Shown here: positions 8,791-22,259 of the stretch, piece by piece
Numbering within the stretch: the stretch's first letter is position 1
Layout of the letters: each line of letters begins with the position of its first letter
Assembly: GCA_949752735.1 (NCBI GenBank)
Contig: OX457036.1
Location: 1,648,620 to 1,712,619, forward strand
Source: Lumbricus terrestris
Taxonomy: Eukaryota; Annelida; Clitellata; Crassiclitellata; Lumbricidae
Direction of reading: 5' to 3'
DNA: 64,000 bases
Program-made: the position numbers and the translations under genes
Notes under the pieces: generated by a model
What the model was told of the DNA's origin: nothing
Seen by the model: only the letters and a program-made list of their open reading frames with translations
Databases searched by the model: none

Positions 8791-9688
8791 ACACAAAGTA
8801 TAGGCTAAGCCATCATAGAATTAAGCTTTAAAAAAATTAGAATTCAAATTACACATTTTGGGTGGGCTGAGCTGGTAAAACCCATAAAGGGTTTTCCTAT
8901 ACGGTACCCATTATGACAGCTGTAAACTTATAAACTTGTTATAGGCCTAAACTTGTAACTTTTGCGATCATGGTAAAGACGAAACCCATTTCTTTTGCAA
9001 TACAAAACTTTGACTTTGTTATCCTGAAAATCTGCTACTCTGCAAAAAGACTTCTTTTTGAAGTTTTCATGACTTTATAGATCATAAAATAGCTGGCAAA
9101 TAAGAGCCTAAAATGGACTCTAGTTGAGGTCAACACAGCTAAAAATGCGTTTGTCGCTGGGACTCCGCCCCAGACCCCGCTGGGGGAGCTTACGACGCTC
9201 CCCCAGACCCCCTAGTCGGTATGGGCTTCGTGCCTTCGGCACTCGCAACTTTGCGCCTTCGGCGCTTTCCGTCAAAAAGTAACAACCGGCAACTTTTCCA
9301 AACCACTTTCAGCCCGGGGCTTAAGCCCCCCCAAACGAGAAATCCTAGTTACGTCCCTGTATTTCACACTAAATTCATAGCGCAACGTAAACAAAAAATA
9401 ATGCTAGTCACTGAATAATTATTAACAACATTGAATTATTATTCAGCAATTTTGCAACTGCAATTTTTTAGGCATCAAAATATAATTATAATTATATAAG
9501 AGTGAATTAATAAACAAAATGCTAAACAGGATATAATATTATCATGTTATTAAACAACAACAATAGGTGACTATTATACTGATTTATTATTCAAGGTATA
9601 GGCCTACAATTTTATTATGCATCAATTTTACTGAATTAATTGATAAACAAAAAATGCTAGACAGGATATAAACGAGTGGCGGACAAAC

Positions 9689-9849
9689 CTTGGAATCTAT
9701 CTAGCCACTGTGGTTGGTTGTTGTGTTCGGATGTGAGAACGCACGTGTTGAGAAAGACAAGCAGAATGACGGCCCAGTAGAACGGTTGAGACTTGACGAT
9801 CTTCCGACAGATCTTTCGTGAACGACGATTTATCTTGTAAAGCTGCTGG
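9689..9849 (-). CDS. Cav1 exon: end of I-II linker and domain II S1
   Basis: This 161-bp exon has one base, 53 codons and one base. It encodes [20 protein letters not shown], a basic segment before the membrane. Then comes S1, [20 protein letters not shown], and [13 protein letters not shown], the extracellular S1-S2 turn. The last resembles the EHYNQPxWL signature of Cav1 domain II. Acceptor CTTGTTAG precedes C, completing CGC arginine from the CG left by the exon at 11662. Donor is CCAAG|GTTTGT. Other AGs follow within 8 bases, but only this one keeps the phase chain. The pyrimidine tract is weak and a long GAT/GAC array lies about 45 bp upstream. Confidence 0.94.
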
Positions 9850-9892
9850 CTAACAAGATCACGACTCTCTCATCTTACTTATCACTGGTGGG

Positions 9893-10235
<343 letters not shown>

Positions 10236-10454
10236 TTGTCATGGTGATTGCTGTCATGGCGATAAGACACAGCGCGCGTAGTCATAGCAACCGAACTGAT
10301 GATCGTGCAAGGTGCATCTTTCGATCGAGAGTGAAACGGAAACGATATGCAACAGAGATTCATTTTGGGTGGACTATAAAATTAATGTAAATGTTATTAC
10401 GGCTGCTGCACACCGACGCAGGCACATTTGCACAGGCGGAATATAAATCAGCAC

Positions 10455-10665
<211 letters not shown>

Positions 10666-10734
10666 TCATAGTTACATAATGTGCACATAACTCTATTTAT
10701 AAACAACTTAAGACTTTCCTCTTTGGCCGAATCT

Positions 10735-10920
10735 AGGTCAGGAGCGCCTCTGAATAGTTATCTTGAAGGAGCGCCATATAAATTCCATAGATAGACAGAT
10801 AGATTGACGAATGGACGAATGGATGTATGAATTGATGGATGGATGGATGGATGGATGGATAGATGGATGGATGAATGAATGAATGAATGAATAAATGAAT
10901 GAATGAATGGAAGGATTGAA
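10735..10920 (+). repeat. Retroposon 3' end with (GGAT/GAAT)n tail
   Basis: The piece ggagcgcctctgaatagtta...ggagcgccatataaat is the shared SINE/LINE 3' motif. It is followed by gatagacagatagattgacg, then (GGAT)n and (GAAT)n units to about 10915. Confidence 0.7.
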
Positions 10921-11281
10921 AATATTTGGTTGCTCAATTCCGACCTCATTCAGCTTCCTTACAACCACCCACAACTTCGTTTTACCAATATACTTATATT
11001 TTACTCCCCCTCCACCGCCACCCCCGTACAAGAACTGCTATGGCTCAGTCGCCTCAATTGGTCCTTCTCTGTCGAATTTCTTGTTCGCTCTACAATTGTT
11101 GTGTCTGGTTCATATGTCTTCTCCCTTCAGGACCAATGGATCAAGGAACTGGGAACCCTTCTGAATGGCTCACCCATCTAGGAGCTTTACACATGTTTAA
11201 TTTAAATATAATACAATACAATATATTTATATATATTGTCCTGTCCTTTCCTGTCCAGTTCTGTCCTGTTCTGTCCTGTCC

Positions 11282-11520
11282 TCAACCATCCCTTTTTTGT
11301 GTCAGTTCCGCGGTTAAGAATCCAGTCCAGGTTCTGATGTTATCCATCCAATTCGTTTGTGATCTACCACGTGCAAGTGTCCCTGGTGTTGTCCCTGGTG
11401 TTGTGCCTAGAATTATCTGCCTATCCAGGCAACTCCATTCTCTTCTAGTGATGTGCCCATGGTACGCTAGCTTCCCTTCCTTCACATAACATAACATAAC
11501 ATTTTATTCCGTAACCAATA
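11282..11520 (-). mobile_element. LINE fragment, RT C-terminal tail
   Basis: The minus frame reads KEGKLAYHGHITRREWSCLD, then IILGTTPGTTPG and RGRSQTNWMDNIRTWTGFL. This is the tail of an endonuclease/RT polyprotein. A GTTCTGTCCTGTCC-rich stretch precedes it and ACATA repeats flank it at 11485-11500. Confidence 0.75.
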
Positions 11521-11661
11521 TGGGATTCGATATGGATCCGCTCGACACTAGCATTCACGACCAATCGACCATACGTTCAATTAACTATCTTTCCAATAAT
11601 TATTTAAATAATAAAGACAATGCTCCACAATAAAACAATACACAATTGTAAGCATGCTAAC

Positions 11662-11770
11662 CGTTTCTGTTCCCATAGAGACGGCAGCTGCTGTGCAATC
11701 TCCTCCTCTTGATCAACCGCCTCCGCCTCATCACATTCAACATCCTCCACGATATTATCGATCTCAATAC
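11662..11770 (-). CDS. Cav1 exon: acidic part of the I-II linker
   Basis: This 109-bp exon has two bases, 35 codons and two bases. It encodes IEIDNIVEDVECDEAEAVDQ followed by EEEIAQQLPSLWEQK. The acceptor is TTTTCAG with a good AT-rich pyrimidine run, and the donor AACG|GTTAGC. The first GT completes CGT arginine with the C left by the exon at 24992, and the final CG is completed by the exon at 9849. The content is strongly acidic cytoplasmic linker with no recognised domain, so identification rests on splice sites, open frame and exact phase fit to both neighbours. It could be an optional exon: removing its 109 bp would shift the frame. Confidence 0.85.
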
Positions 11771-11864
11771 CTGAAAATTAATAAAAACAAATATAGATCT
11801 ATATTTTGCAACACAAATTAGTTTCAGAAGCTCTTTTTTATAGTTGGAATAGAAATTCATCTAA

Positions 11865-12140
11865 ATTATATCTGTCTATCTATCTATCCATCCTTACTTC
11901 CATCCATCCATCCATCTATCCATCCATCCTTCCTTCCATCTATTTATATATACGTCCATCCTTCCATCTATTTATCCATCCATCCATCCATCCATCCATC
12001 CATCCATCCATCCATCCATCCATCCATCCATCCATCCATCCATCCATCCATCCATCCATCCATCCATCCTTCCATCGTTCCATCCATCCATCCATCCATC
12101 CATCAATCCATCCATCCATACATCCATCAATCCATCCATT
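11865..12140. repeat. (CATC)n array at a SINE 3' end
   Basis: About 270 bp of CATC units with CTTC and TATC variants. It abuts the 3' end of the minus-strand SINE at 12141-12360, so it can be read as that SINE's expanded (GATG)n tail. Confidence 0.95.
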
Positions 12141-12360
12141 TGTTTGTATGCGTACTTGTTATAGCGCCCCTTCAGGTTTTCACTACTCAGAGGCGCTCCC
12201 GACTGCAGAGAGGACACTGCATCGGAGTTTCACGCCGAAGCGCTGAGCAATTGCGAGTGAAGGACTTGCCCAAGGTATCTACGCGGCGACTTGAGGTGGA
12301 TTCGAACCTCGAACCTTCCGGCTTCAAGACAACGACGCCACCACTACACCACCGCACCCC
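12141..12360 (-). mobile_element. tRNA-derived SINE, copy 2
   Basis: Reverse complement of the copy at 6945-7180: ggtgcggtggtgtagtggtg, B box GGTTCGAATCC, gctcagcgcttcggcg, ggagcgcctctgagtag and ggggcgctataac. The tail on the minus strand runs into (GATG)n. Confidence 0.9.
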
Positions 12361-13834
12361 ATTATTCCATCTGTTCTTCTGTTTGCCTGCCTGTTTGTCC
12401 GTCCGTCTGTCTGTGTCTTTTCTTTCCATCTATTGTTGGGCGTTCATCTCTCTGTCTATCCATATCTTTCCAAGTATCTGTCCATCCGTTCACCCGTTTA
12501 TCCAACTGCCCATCTCAATATCATCCCTCCCAGCTGTATCCCATTGTGCTCCCCAGATTCTCTCTTTGCTTCTCTCAACGAACTCCGGCCGAACGAATCG
12601 CTTGTGCAAAACAATCGCAAACCAAGGATCGTGATTTAAGGTGTAATTCCCCTCCGTTGCGAAACCTTTATCGGCAATCCACCGGAAAAAATTCCATCTA
12701 GAAGGAAACCATTTGGAAGCATCTTTCCATCACCAATATTGTTATATCCAGATTCTATTCGGCCTCTACAAAAATAAATTATCATCCATTCTGCCCAGCA
12801 TCGCTACTCTGGACATTTGCCAGCAGTGTTTTAATATTGAAGAACTTAAAACAGTTACTGTTACTATTATGATAATAGGCCCATATTATCATGTTCAGGT
12901 TCAATCACAATTCTGTCAAATTATTTACCAATCTATCCAACGTATTTCGGATCATTGACCAAACGTATTGTATTGTTACACAGCTATTATGCTGCTATAT
13001 AAGCCCTAAATATAACACCCAGTTTCTACCTAAATTCTACCAGATTGTCCAACATTCTGCACAGATTATTAATATTTTTCTGCACTTTTCCACCGGTATT
13101 TCAATATTGCCATGGGCGCCGACTCTGCGAGGCCCGTGTGTGCTCAGCACCACCAGAAATTGGCCATGCGAGGCCCGCCTATGCATGGGCACCACCAGAA
13201 GTCAGCCAACAAGATGTGCTTTTTATGATATTATTTCTCTGTTGGCATTACATATCTATAAAAATCATTGCGTCTTTTACATATTCTCTTTTATCTCAGT
13301 TCGTCTGCCTTACTATTGTTCTAGTTTTACCCCGTCCGGTAGTCTGAACTCGGATCCATACGAATACGAAGAAAACCTCGAAATCATGCTCATTCGGTCC
13401 GCTTCAGTAATTTTTTTATTACGGACGAAGACGACGATTTAATGACTGTTTCTTTTCATTGTAGGCCTACATGCTAGGCTATAGGTCTACAGTGATCCTC
13501 ACTGCGCGAGAATCACCTCCCAGCATCACAAAAGCTGGATATGTTTTGTCTGCGTTAATTAGCAAATCAGCCTTGACTAAATTGTCTGAAAACTATTTGA
13601 AAAACTGTTTTTCACAATGTTAATATTGGCTCACTAAATAGTGGTTAATGTAGACAGAATTTTTTGATTTCTTGTGCAAAATTTGAGTGTGTTGAGTGTT
13701 GAACTAATTAGGGAAGAGTGCTCCAAGATGCACATACTAACCAAGATTGTGCTTTTCTTCTGTGTGAATTGCAAGAGAAGTGCATGCATGTTGACCCAAA
13801 GAGCGATCAAATTTTTAAGCAATTGGGAAGAGCA
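12361..13834. other. Intronic stretch without supported features
   Basis: Degenerate CTGT and CCATC words occur up to about 12500. The rest is mixed intron sequence with a GC-richer patch at 13110-13210 that repeats gcgaggcccg and gggc(a/g)ccaccag words. No exon phase-compatible with the channel is needed or seen here. Confidence 0.5.
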
Positions 13835-14060
13835 TTTATTGAAGTCTTAGGCCTATATCATATCTTTAAACAATGAACTAACGGAAAATTTTGCTGAGAT
13901 AACAGCTTAAATTGTCACTATTTCATGTTGTGTGGAAATCTTTTTAAACAGCAACAAGGATGCTTTTCAAGTCTTAAACCACGACAATTTCGTGAAAATG
14001 ACAAACTGAGACGCTACCATCGCAGTGTGGCAAGAAAAAAATCGAAAATTGTTAGGAACA
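13835..14060 (+). repeat. Degenerate ~120-bp satellite, about 2 units (locus 2)
   Basis: It contains ttttgctgagataacagctt, caagtcttaaaccacgac and cgctaccatcgcagtgtgg. These match the monomer at 7735-8105 and 16830-17470. It ends aaaatcgaaaattgttagga, then acacatcctctacccaagtc, close to the end of locus 3. Confidence 0.7.
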
Positions 14061-14599
14061 CATCCTCTACCCAAGTCCCTTCGACCCTTCCCTGCTCGGC
14101 GATCGTTCTTTGACCGCGAGTTCGTCCCCTAAAGTCTCCGCCTATGAACAGAGGTAATTTCAATAACTCTCCCATCAAAAAAGGCTCAAAAAAATTTCAG
14201 CGCGGATTTCTTTCACCTTCGTTTGGGCACTCACACTCTTCGGGTCAAGTCGGCGCCTATGAATATTGCAACACTACAATACTCATTTCAACAAGAAGTT
14301 TTTATTAGAGTTATAACCTAGTTCAAGCAATGATCTAACGATGTTCTACCACACACGATCCTAGCCACATTCTTCCAACAAACCATCGATTTAATAATTG
14401 TTAATAAATGGCAATTTCTATAAAGAGCAAATAGGACCAAAGAATGTTGCACAAAGCAACGTCGTAACCTAATCAAAATTGAGATCATAAATCCGTTAAC
14501 TACAAGAATCAAGTTTAGTGGATGAACAAATAATATTCAAAGCAAAATTAAGTCCTTTCTAGTTGTGCACGAGATCGAATAAACGTATTAGCAGAGTGA

Positions 14600-14609
14600 A
14601 AAGGTACAA

Positions 14610-14676
<67 letters not shown>

Positions 14677-14870
14677 GACAGAGACAGAGGCAGAGACAGA
14701 GACATAGATAGAGACAGACATAGACAGAGATTGACCAAAACCCAAAGGTACAGAGAGAGACATTGACATTAAGCAGAACGAAAAGGTACAGGGAGAGACA
14801 TTCACAAGAACGAAGAGGCACAGGGAGAGAGATATTGAGCAGAACGCGCACGTACAGGACGGACGAGAGT
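14600..14870. repeat. (GA)n/(GACA)n compound array
   Basis: (GA)n, then GACA units at 14630-14680, then degenerate CAGAGA words with aggtacagagagagacattg-like repeats to about 14860. Confidence 0.9.
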
Positions 14871-15239
14871 TTGAGAAATAATTATAGGTAAAAACAGCCA
14901 GTGTGTGTGATAACACAAATCAAGCACATTTTTATCGTATATACGACTGTTGTGAACCATGGGCCAAATACGATAAAAATTTCGAAATTGCAATAATGTT
15001 ATTTTAAAATAAGTGGAAAACACTGTCGCGATGTTCCTCGTAAAGATATTAATTTATCTCTCAGAGAGGAAGTAATTTCAATAAGAAAAGACAATTTCAT
15101 TAGTGAAGTGACTGAAATTTATGACAGCGTTAATGAAAGATGTAGGCCTATAATATGTTGGGAGATAGACTAATACAATGTAGCTTGTTGAAAACGAATT
15201 CGCTTTAGAAGCGATGAAAAGTTATTTTAAAATCAAATT

Positions 15240-15440
15240 CATAGTTGGAAATATTTCTAAATGGCTATTGTTATGTTATTAAATTAAATTAAATGGCTAT
15301 TGTTAAATTATTAAATTAAATTAAATGGCTATTGTTAAATTATTAAATTAAATTAAATGGCTATTGCTAATTTATTAAATTGAATTAAATGGCTATTGTT
15401 AAATTATTAAATTAAATTAAATGGCTATTGTTATGACTGT
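15240..15440. repeat. 35-bp A/T-rich minisatellite, about 5 units
   Basis: The unit is aaatggctattgttaaatta followed by ttaaattaaattaaa. Five near-identical copies are present; one carries gctattgctaatttatt. Confidence 0.9.
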
Positions 15441-15539
15441 GATTATACGAAAACTAACATTTTAGGCGAAATTTTCCTGTGGTTTAAGGATTACAAATCT
15501 GTAGCCTAATTACAAATCTCCATAGGACGAGTTCACTTA

Positions 15540-15930
15540 AAATGTCTTATTGACCAAATGACAACTAGTTTCACACCTTGAGGGATACAGGACTGCACAG
15601 CACTTGAAAGACAAATTCAGTTGAAAATGACTAAATGACTGTTAGGCTGAAACATTGAGGAGTACACTGTAGTGGAGGACTGCCTAACAATTGCAGGACA
15701 AAAAACTTCAAAATGACTTAGAACAGATCTAATGGCAATTGAGTTACAATAGTATAGAGTCTATAGGCTATGGCCAAATGACATGTAGGTGAAATTTCAG
15801 ATCTAAATGCAACAGGGGTTATTTTAACGTGCAGCTGGACACAAAGTGTGTAGTTGGGAAAGAGATTTGTGCAGTTGAAAATCAGATCTTGTGCAGTTAC
15901 TTTTTGCCTAGTTGCGTGAACCGACAAAGT
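15540..15930 (+). repeat. Dispersed repeat related to 38990-39260
   Basis: The words ttttaacgtgcagctggaca, caaagtgtgtagttgg and gagatttgtgcagtt correspond to ttttaacgtgcaattgtaca, caaaatgtgcagtt and ggatttgtgcagtt near 39025-39080. The family is not recognised. Confidence 0.5.
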
Positions 15931-15949
15931 TGGACACAAACATGATAGT

Positions 15950-16200
15950 AACAGCCCAAAGTGAACATCTTTGAGGCGGTTTATTTGGGTGATATTTATG
16001 TTCAGGAAAAGAGCAGGCCTGTTGAAATTTGGCGTGAACTATAATAGATATATGGTGATTACATGCAGTTTTCAAGTCAAGCATTAGACCGATACGGCGA
16101 AGGTCACCCGTGTGCATGAAGTAAGAGCGGGGGAAATGGGTGATGTAATCGAAGACAAGGTTCTGCTAAAAATCACACACAGGCTGCAGAGAGAAGAATT
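15950..16200 (-). mobile_element. LINE B-type fragment
   Basis: The minus frame reads MHTGDLRRIGLMLDLKTACN, then SIIVHAKFQQACSFPEHKYH. It matches MHIRDLRRIRPMLDFKTAS and SIVHAKLDYCNSLFLNIDI of LINE B at 4051-4961. Strongly diverged and frameshifted. Confidence 0.75.
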
Positions 16201-16829
16201 TTGCTGTAGGCTAAATGTATGGGCGGAGGTTGATATCCTGATAAAGTTGTAAAGGCCGGGGTTGACAATGACAACTTCTTGACCATCGTAGTCTACTTTC
16301 TCCTGCTTTTGCCGCTAGCCTTACTCTGACAAGCTGAAGCAGGAAGGAACGTAGATAGTCAGACGCATAAAGCAAAATAGTCTACTAGAATATAACAACC
16401 CATCCAACTGGAGACAGGCGATGAAAAAGAAAAGAATTAATCAGGCATACATCCAGACTGAGCTAGCCTTTCAGCCACACTAGCCCACACAGGCTATCCA
16501 ATACATACATACATGATGTAGGATTTTAGGTCAATGCATACTCAAATTTTCTTCCAAATTCCCCATATATTCCCATATTACACGCACCCTTTTTGAGTTT
16601 ATGTGATCCCATCCAAAAATCACCATCCTCAGAATCTGAAATTTACACGTAGGCCTATGTTATTGAACTAGCATCTCGCAAAGGGGTGTAGACTTATATG
16701 GGATAGGATCGAGGAACGGAACCCGGAACTTGTGGTGGTGACGGAGATGCCTATATCTTATATTCTCCAAATATTTCAGAAATATTATCACAAACATTAT
16801 TGTAGATTTCTACGGTGTTATCCACTGCT

Positions 16830-17470
16830 TGTCCATAATTATCAATTTTGATACAGATGACAGCCTATACTGCCACCATTACGTTGTGTAAATCTAAAAA
16901 ATTTAAGATACAGGTAGGGGGAATTATTCAAGTCTTAAATCTCTGAGTACCAAATTATGATTGAATTTGTTAAGGTAACAGCCTAAAATGCTATTACAAC
17001 AGTGGGCAAATGACTTTTTTCAAACAATGGACGAGAAAAGAAAATTATGAGTAATTTTTCAAATGACAGCTTTAAATGCCAGATTAACAGTGTGCAAATG
17101 AAAAAATTAAACAATAAGGAGGAGACTCTCTAAACTCTAAAAACTATAGCTGTCAGCATTTAAAAAGAGCAATTTTGTTCAGATGACAGTTACAGCGTGG
17201 AAATTCAGAAATGTAAACAATGGGGAGGGGCCATTAATGAAGTCTCAAACCATGCCTTTTGGTGTGAAATTTGTGAGCAATTTTTTTTTAGCATCACAGT
17301 CTAAAAGTTGCCATTATAATGTTGTAAAAAATATTTAAACAATGGGACGGGACACTTATTAAAGTCCTAAACCATGACTATCATCACTGAAATGATGAGC
17401 AACCTCGCTAAATTACAACTTAGAATACCACCAGTGCAGTGTGGAAACTAAACAAAATTCGAAATGGGAT
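16830..17470 (+). repeat. Degenerate ~120-bp satellite, about 5-6 units (locus 3)
   Basis: Repeated words: gatgacagcctatactgcca, aaacaatggggaggggccat, aagtcctaaaccatgactat, cactgaaatgatgagcaa, accagtgcagtgtggaaac. It is the largest of the three arrays. The end (aaattcgaaatgggattggt, acatcaccgtccaaaacccc) resembles the end of locus 2. Confidence 0.75.
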
Positions 17471-18660
17471 TGGTACATCACCGTCCAAAACCCCAACCCA
17501 GCTAGGTGCTCGTGCATTGGAAATTATTTTCCTTCAGTCGCTCGTTCGTTTCCACAAACCCAGGACCAAGTCTGCGGTTATGCTCACACACACATTCTGG
17601 TTCTCATGAATGAATGACACCAGAGCTTGTAGCATATAAAATTTCCAGCAGTCGTACCCTAAGCCAAGTCATGGTGTGGTAAATATCATTTACATGATGT
17701 AGATTTGTGACGCAGCTCCTGGTTAAAACTGCTCTTAGCCTAAACAGTACATTATTCGTGTTGATGTGGGTGTCAGTATAGGCCTATCGATCAATAAAGA
17801 CCATTTGGGAGGTTTGCTAATGATATTTATCGGTCTTACATCGTATTTTGTAGTTAGTGGGTTATATTTTATACAAAATTTGAAATTAGCTCAAAGATTT
17901 TATTTCTTGGGGAAATATCTCATCTTGTCTGCTAGCTTTAGCTTTAGCAAAACAATATCATGTTGATCTTAATGACCAGGGTTTCAGAGCAGAAAAGCAA
18001 CATTTAGACGTACCCTTACATAGGCCTACTGGCGAAACTTTGGAAGTGCCCAGGAACATAGGACCATTTAACTTTATCACACTCAACTATCTATCTTAGC
18101 TATTTCCAATTCCAGTAACAGCAGAGGATCTGTAAGGGATCTTTAAGGGATCTCTAGTCGATTAAAGATATTGAAAAGTCTAAACGTCTAAGAACGTCTA
18201 GCACTCTAGCTGATTCATTCGTTAATTCATTTGGAGATTTTGCCATAATGAACTTTGAGTCAAGCATTGTCATAACAATTGATTTTGATCTTCAATATGA
18301 ATTTCAAAAAGTCTGAAAATCTTAATATTCGAACATCTAAAGCTCCAGTCGAAGGCCAAGCACAAAGCACCAGCTTATTAACGAGCGATCACCAAAAGCT
18401 GCTTCAGCTTTGGGGGACAAATCCCTGGTCAAGGACTTTCTTATGTCCAGTCTCAAAATACGTCATTTATGTGCAGTTGAGAAAATTCCTTAAAATAACC
18501 CCTGAAATGCAAATGTACGACGCTTGAAAAGACGAATTCACGTAAAAATGACTAAATGACGCGTTGAGAGACAATCTGATAAACTAATTCACTGGCGAAG
18601 GTGATTTCTCGCATGCGACAGAATCTGCTTCTGAAGGAAATACACATCACATATATTCAC
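17471..18660. other. Intronic stretch with an old LINE 3' remnant
   Basis: Near 18325-18395 the words aacatctaaagctccagtcg and aagcaccagcttattaacga recall the LINE B 3' UTR. The rest shows no exon or tandem repeat. A small frame at 17766-17966 (66 codons) is hydrophobic but has no family match I can see. Confidence 0.4.
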
Positions 18661-18679
18661 AGGCACAAAGACGTACTGA

Positions 18680-19400
18680 ATGAGACAAAACGAAGGCAGA
18701 AACATAGACAGACAGACAGACACACAGACAGACAGAGAGACAGACACACAAACAGACACACAGGCATAATTAAATGAACAAAGAGACGTCGTGCTGCAAA
18801 GGTCAAAGGACATAAATGCCATTCTCCTGCGCAAAACGCGGATACAGAGAGAGACAGACAGACAGAGAGACAGACAGAGAGTGACACAGCGAGTAGAACC
18901 GAAGGACAGATAGACAGACAGAAGCTGCAGACGTTGCAATGCAAACCGTCGGATGGCAAAGCAGTTGAATGTCATTGACGTGTGTTACAAAGCGGATAAA
19001 TAGAAAAAGAGAGAAATAGAGAGAGGAGAGAGAAGGCCAGACAGAAAGACAGACAGAAAGACAGACAGAAAGACAGACAGAAAGAGAGACAGAAAGACAG
19101 TCAGAAAGACAGACAGACAGAAAGACAGACAGAAAGACAGACAGAAAGACAGACAGAAAGACAGACAGAAAGACAGACAGAAAGACAGACAGAAAGAGAG
19201 ACAGAAAGACAGACAGACAGGCGTGTTGTTGAAACATGTACGCTTATGATCTAAATACAAAATGTCATTGTTCCGAATGGAAAAGAAGACAGATGGTCGC
19301 ACAGACAGCCACAGACAACCACACAGACAGCCACAGAGAGACACACACACACAGATGGACAGATAAACAGACAGACAGACAGAAATCTTTTCAGCCGACT
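18680..19400. repeat. (ACAG)n and 12-bp AGACAGACAGAA-type array
   Basis: Interrupted GACA runs (18700-18760, 18840-18920, 19330-19385). Between 19035 and 19220 there is a regular 12-bp unit (agacagacagaa) of about 14 copies. No coding content. Confidence 0.9.
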
Positions 19401-19544
19401 GGTAAACAAACGAGGGATTCGTTGTGTCATTAGCTACAGTTGGACAAGAAGTCGACAGTCGACTCTTGACTTTTTAACTATGCGGAAGGTGCGCTAAGGT
19501 TTTCCTCGCTGAATTTGAACTACAAACACACGCATAGAGAGTGA

Positions 19545-20275
<731 letters not shown>

Positions 20276-20399
20276 GGCAGAGTGCTGGATAGAGATACTT
20301 ATCTTGTTAGTAACTCTGGCATCGTCGTCGTCGTCGTCGTCGTCCGAGCAATCCTATCATCAATTAACTGAAGCTCGGTCGAATATATAGAAGAGTCAC

Positions 20400-20535
20400 A
20401 CTCCTCAGCAAACGTACGCACACACACACACACACACACACGTACAAGAACACACACACACATACAAACACCCTCGCAAACAGACACACACAAGACCTCA
20501 CACACATACACACATACACATACACACACATTTAA
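20400..20535. repeat. Interrupted (CA)n
   Basis: CACACA runs with cgtacaagaa, cctcgcaaac and catacacac interruptions. Confidence 0.85.
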
Positions 20536-21049
20536 ACACGCAAACCTCTGATGAATATTAAATTATTAATGAGAACATGTAAGTCTACATCCTTTCCGAG
20601 AACATCTATTCAAACAGACAGACACACATACATGCAAGAACACATACACGCAAGCACACATTCGCACATCAGCCAATCAACCAGCCAATCCCTAAGCCAC
20701 CAATCATTAAGCCAAGTCAACAGAAAGCCAGTCAGCCAGCCAGTCAATCACCAAGCAAGTAAATCAAAACCGGCCAGTTTCGCGATTGACGAGAAAATAA
20801 TAATAATTGTTGGAGAATGTTGACTATGATGATGCGTTGGAACATATTGACCACGCAGCAAAGGTGAATCGTTTAAGGACACTAGGACAGAAGGAAACAG
20901 GGTGGAAAGCAGAATATGGGATGGAATAGGAATGAAGAGAAGATGTAGAAAGTAAGAAGGATGAAAGGGAATAGAAATTTTTTAGAAGAAAGCAGACGAT
21001 ATAGTCACTATAAATTATTATCGTCGATATGAAGTGGAACAGGTTCTGA
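20536..21049. other. Intronic stretch, no supported feature
   Basis: Short CAGCCAATC-type words occur at 20665-20760. I see no exon, mobile-element end or further tandem array. Confidence 0.5.
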
Positions 21050-21219
21050 GAAACGAGATAGAGAGACAGAGACAGACAGACAGACAGACAGAGATCGAAT
21101 GAGCTGAGAAGAGTTACTGTAGGGATTCAATGAAGGAAATAGTGAAAGATTAGACATCTGAAGGTATGCTCATATGGATGGACGGATGGATGGATGGATG
21201 GACGGATGGACGGATGGAC

Positions 21220-21250
<31 letters not shown>

Positions 21251-21399
21251 CGGATGGATGGATGGACGGATGGGATGGATAGATGGATGGATGAATGGGA
21301 TGGGTAGATGGATGGATGGATAAATAAGTGGATAAATCGATGGATGGATGGATGGATAAATAAGTGGATAAATCGATGGATGGATGGATGGATGGATGG

Positions 21400-21435
<36 letters not shown>

Positions 21436-21600
21436 ACGGATGGATGGATGGACGGATGGGATGGGTAGATGGATGGATGGATAAATAAGTGGATAAATCG
21501 ATGGATGGATGGATGGATGGATGGATGGATGGATGGATGGATGGATGGATGGATGGATGGATGGATGGATGGACGGATGGATGGATATGCGGATGGATAT
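21050..21600. repeat. (GGAT)n array with an internal higher-order repeat
   Basis: GGAT/GGAC units run from about 21176 to 21590. The interruption gataaataagtggataaatc recurs at about 21318, 21355 and 21478, so larger blocks were duplicated after the microsatellite formed. Confidence 0.95.
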
Positions 21601-21724
21601 ATGATGGAGACAGAGAGGGATGAAAAATTAAATCGCAGTCCATATTGCTCGAGTCGTCGTCGCTCCTCTCTTAGTTCAGCTGCTTCCGTTCCAACGTCTT
21701 ATCTCTCACATCCGTCTATCTTTC

Positions 21725-21832
21725 CACCCTTCTCTCTCTTTCTCTCTGTCTCTGTCTCTGTCTCTGTCTCTGTCTCTCTCTGTCTCTCTCTCTCTCTCTC
21801 TCTCCCTCTCCCTCTCCCTCTCCCTCTCTCTG

Positions 21833-21919
<87 letters not shown>

Positions 21920-21934
21920 CTCTCTCTCTCACTC

Positions 21935-22010
<76 letters not shown>
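21725..22010. repeat. (TC)n array
   Basis: TC dinucleotides with TCTGTC, CTCCCT and ACTCTC variants, about 285 bp. Confidence 0.97.
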
Positions 22011-22011
<1 letters not shown>

Positions 22012-22259
22012 ATGTCTGTCCTTCCTGTGTCTCTGTTTACGCGACCATCCGTCACTCTTATCATCTGCCTCGTGTGTCCACGTGCCTCTGCGTCTGCCTG
22101 CTGTCCTTCTACGTGTCTCTTGCTCTCTATGCTTGCCTCTCTCTGTGTGTCGTCGTTGTGTGTTCTTTCTCGTTCGCGTTGTAATCTCTTAAGACAGTTT
22201 TTATATCTCGGGAACATAATAATAATGTGGTGTGTTATCTGTCATTCGCTTTCGGAGAC

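Larger units (their letters stand above)
6137..9359. mobile_element. hAT-type DNA transposon, 3.2 kb, 8-bp TSD, non-coding
   Basis: The left end is CAGTGACGTAACTAG and the right end reversed is CAGGGACGTAACTAG. Both are followed within 30 bp by a TTGGGGGGGCTTAAGCCCC palindrome. The flanks carry the identical 8-mer TATTTCAC (6129-6136 and 9360-9367). TIR start and TSD length fit the hAT superfamily. No transposase frame is visible; the body holds a nested TIR element, a SINE, ATT repeats, three satellite units and a LINE fragment. Subterminal GC-rich inverted motifs occur at 9140-9260. It sits in the intron between exons 9689-9849 and 5547-5772. Confidence 0.85.

Noticed and set aside
20299..20529. 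Possible linker exon ending ARTTTTTTTMPELLTR
   Set aside because: No good GT donor follows (AAGATAAG), and the phase chain of the gene is complete without it.
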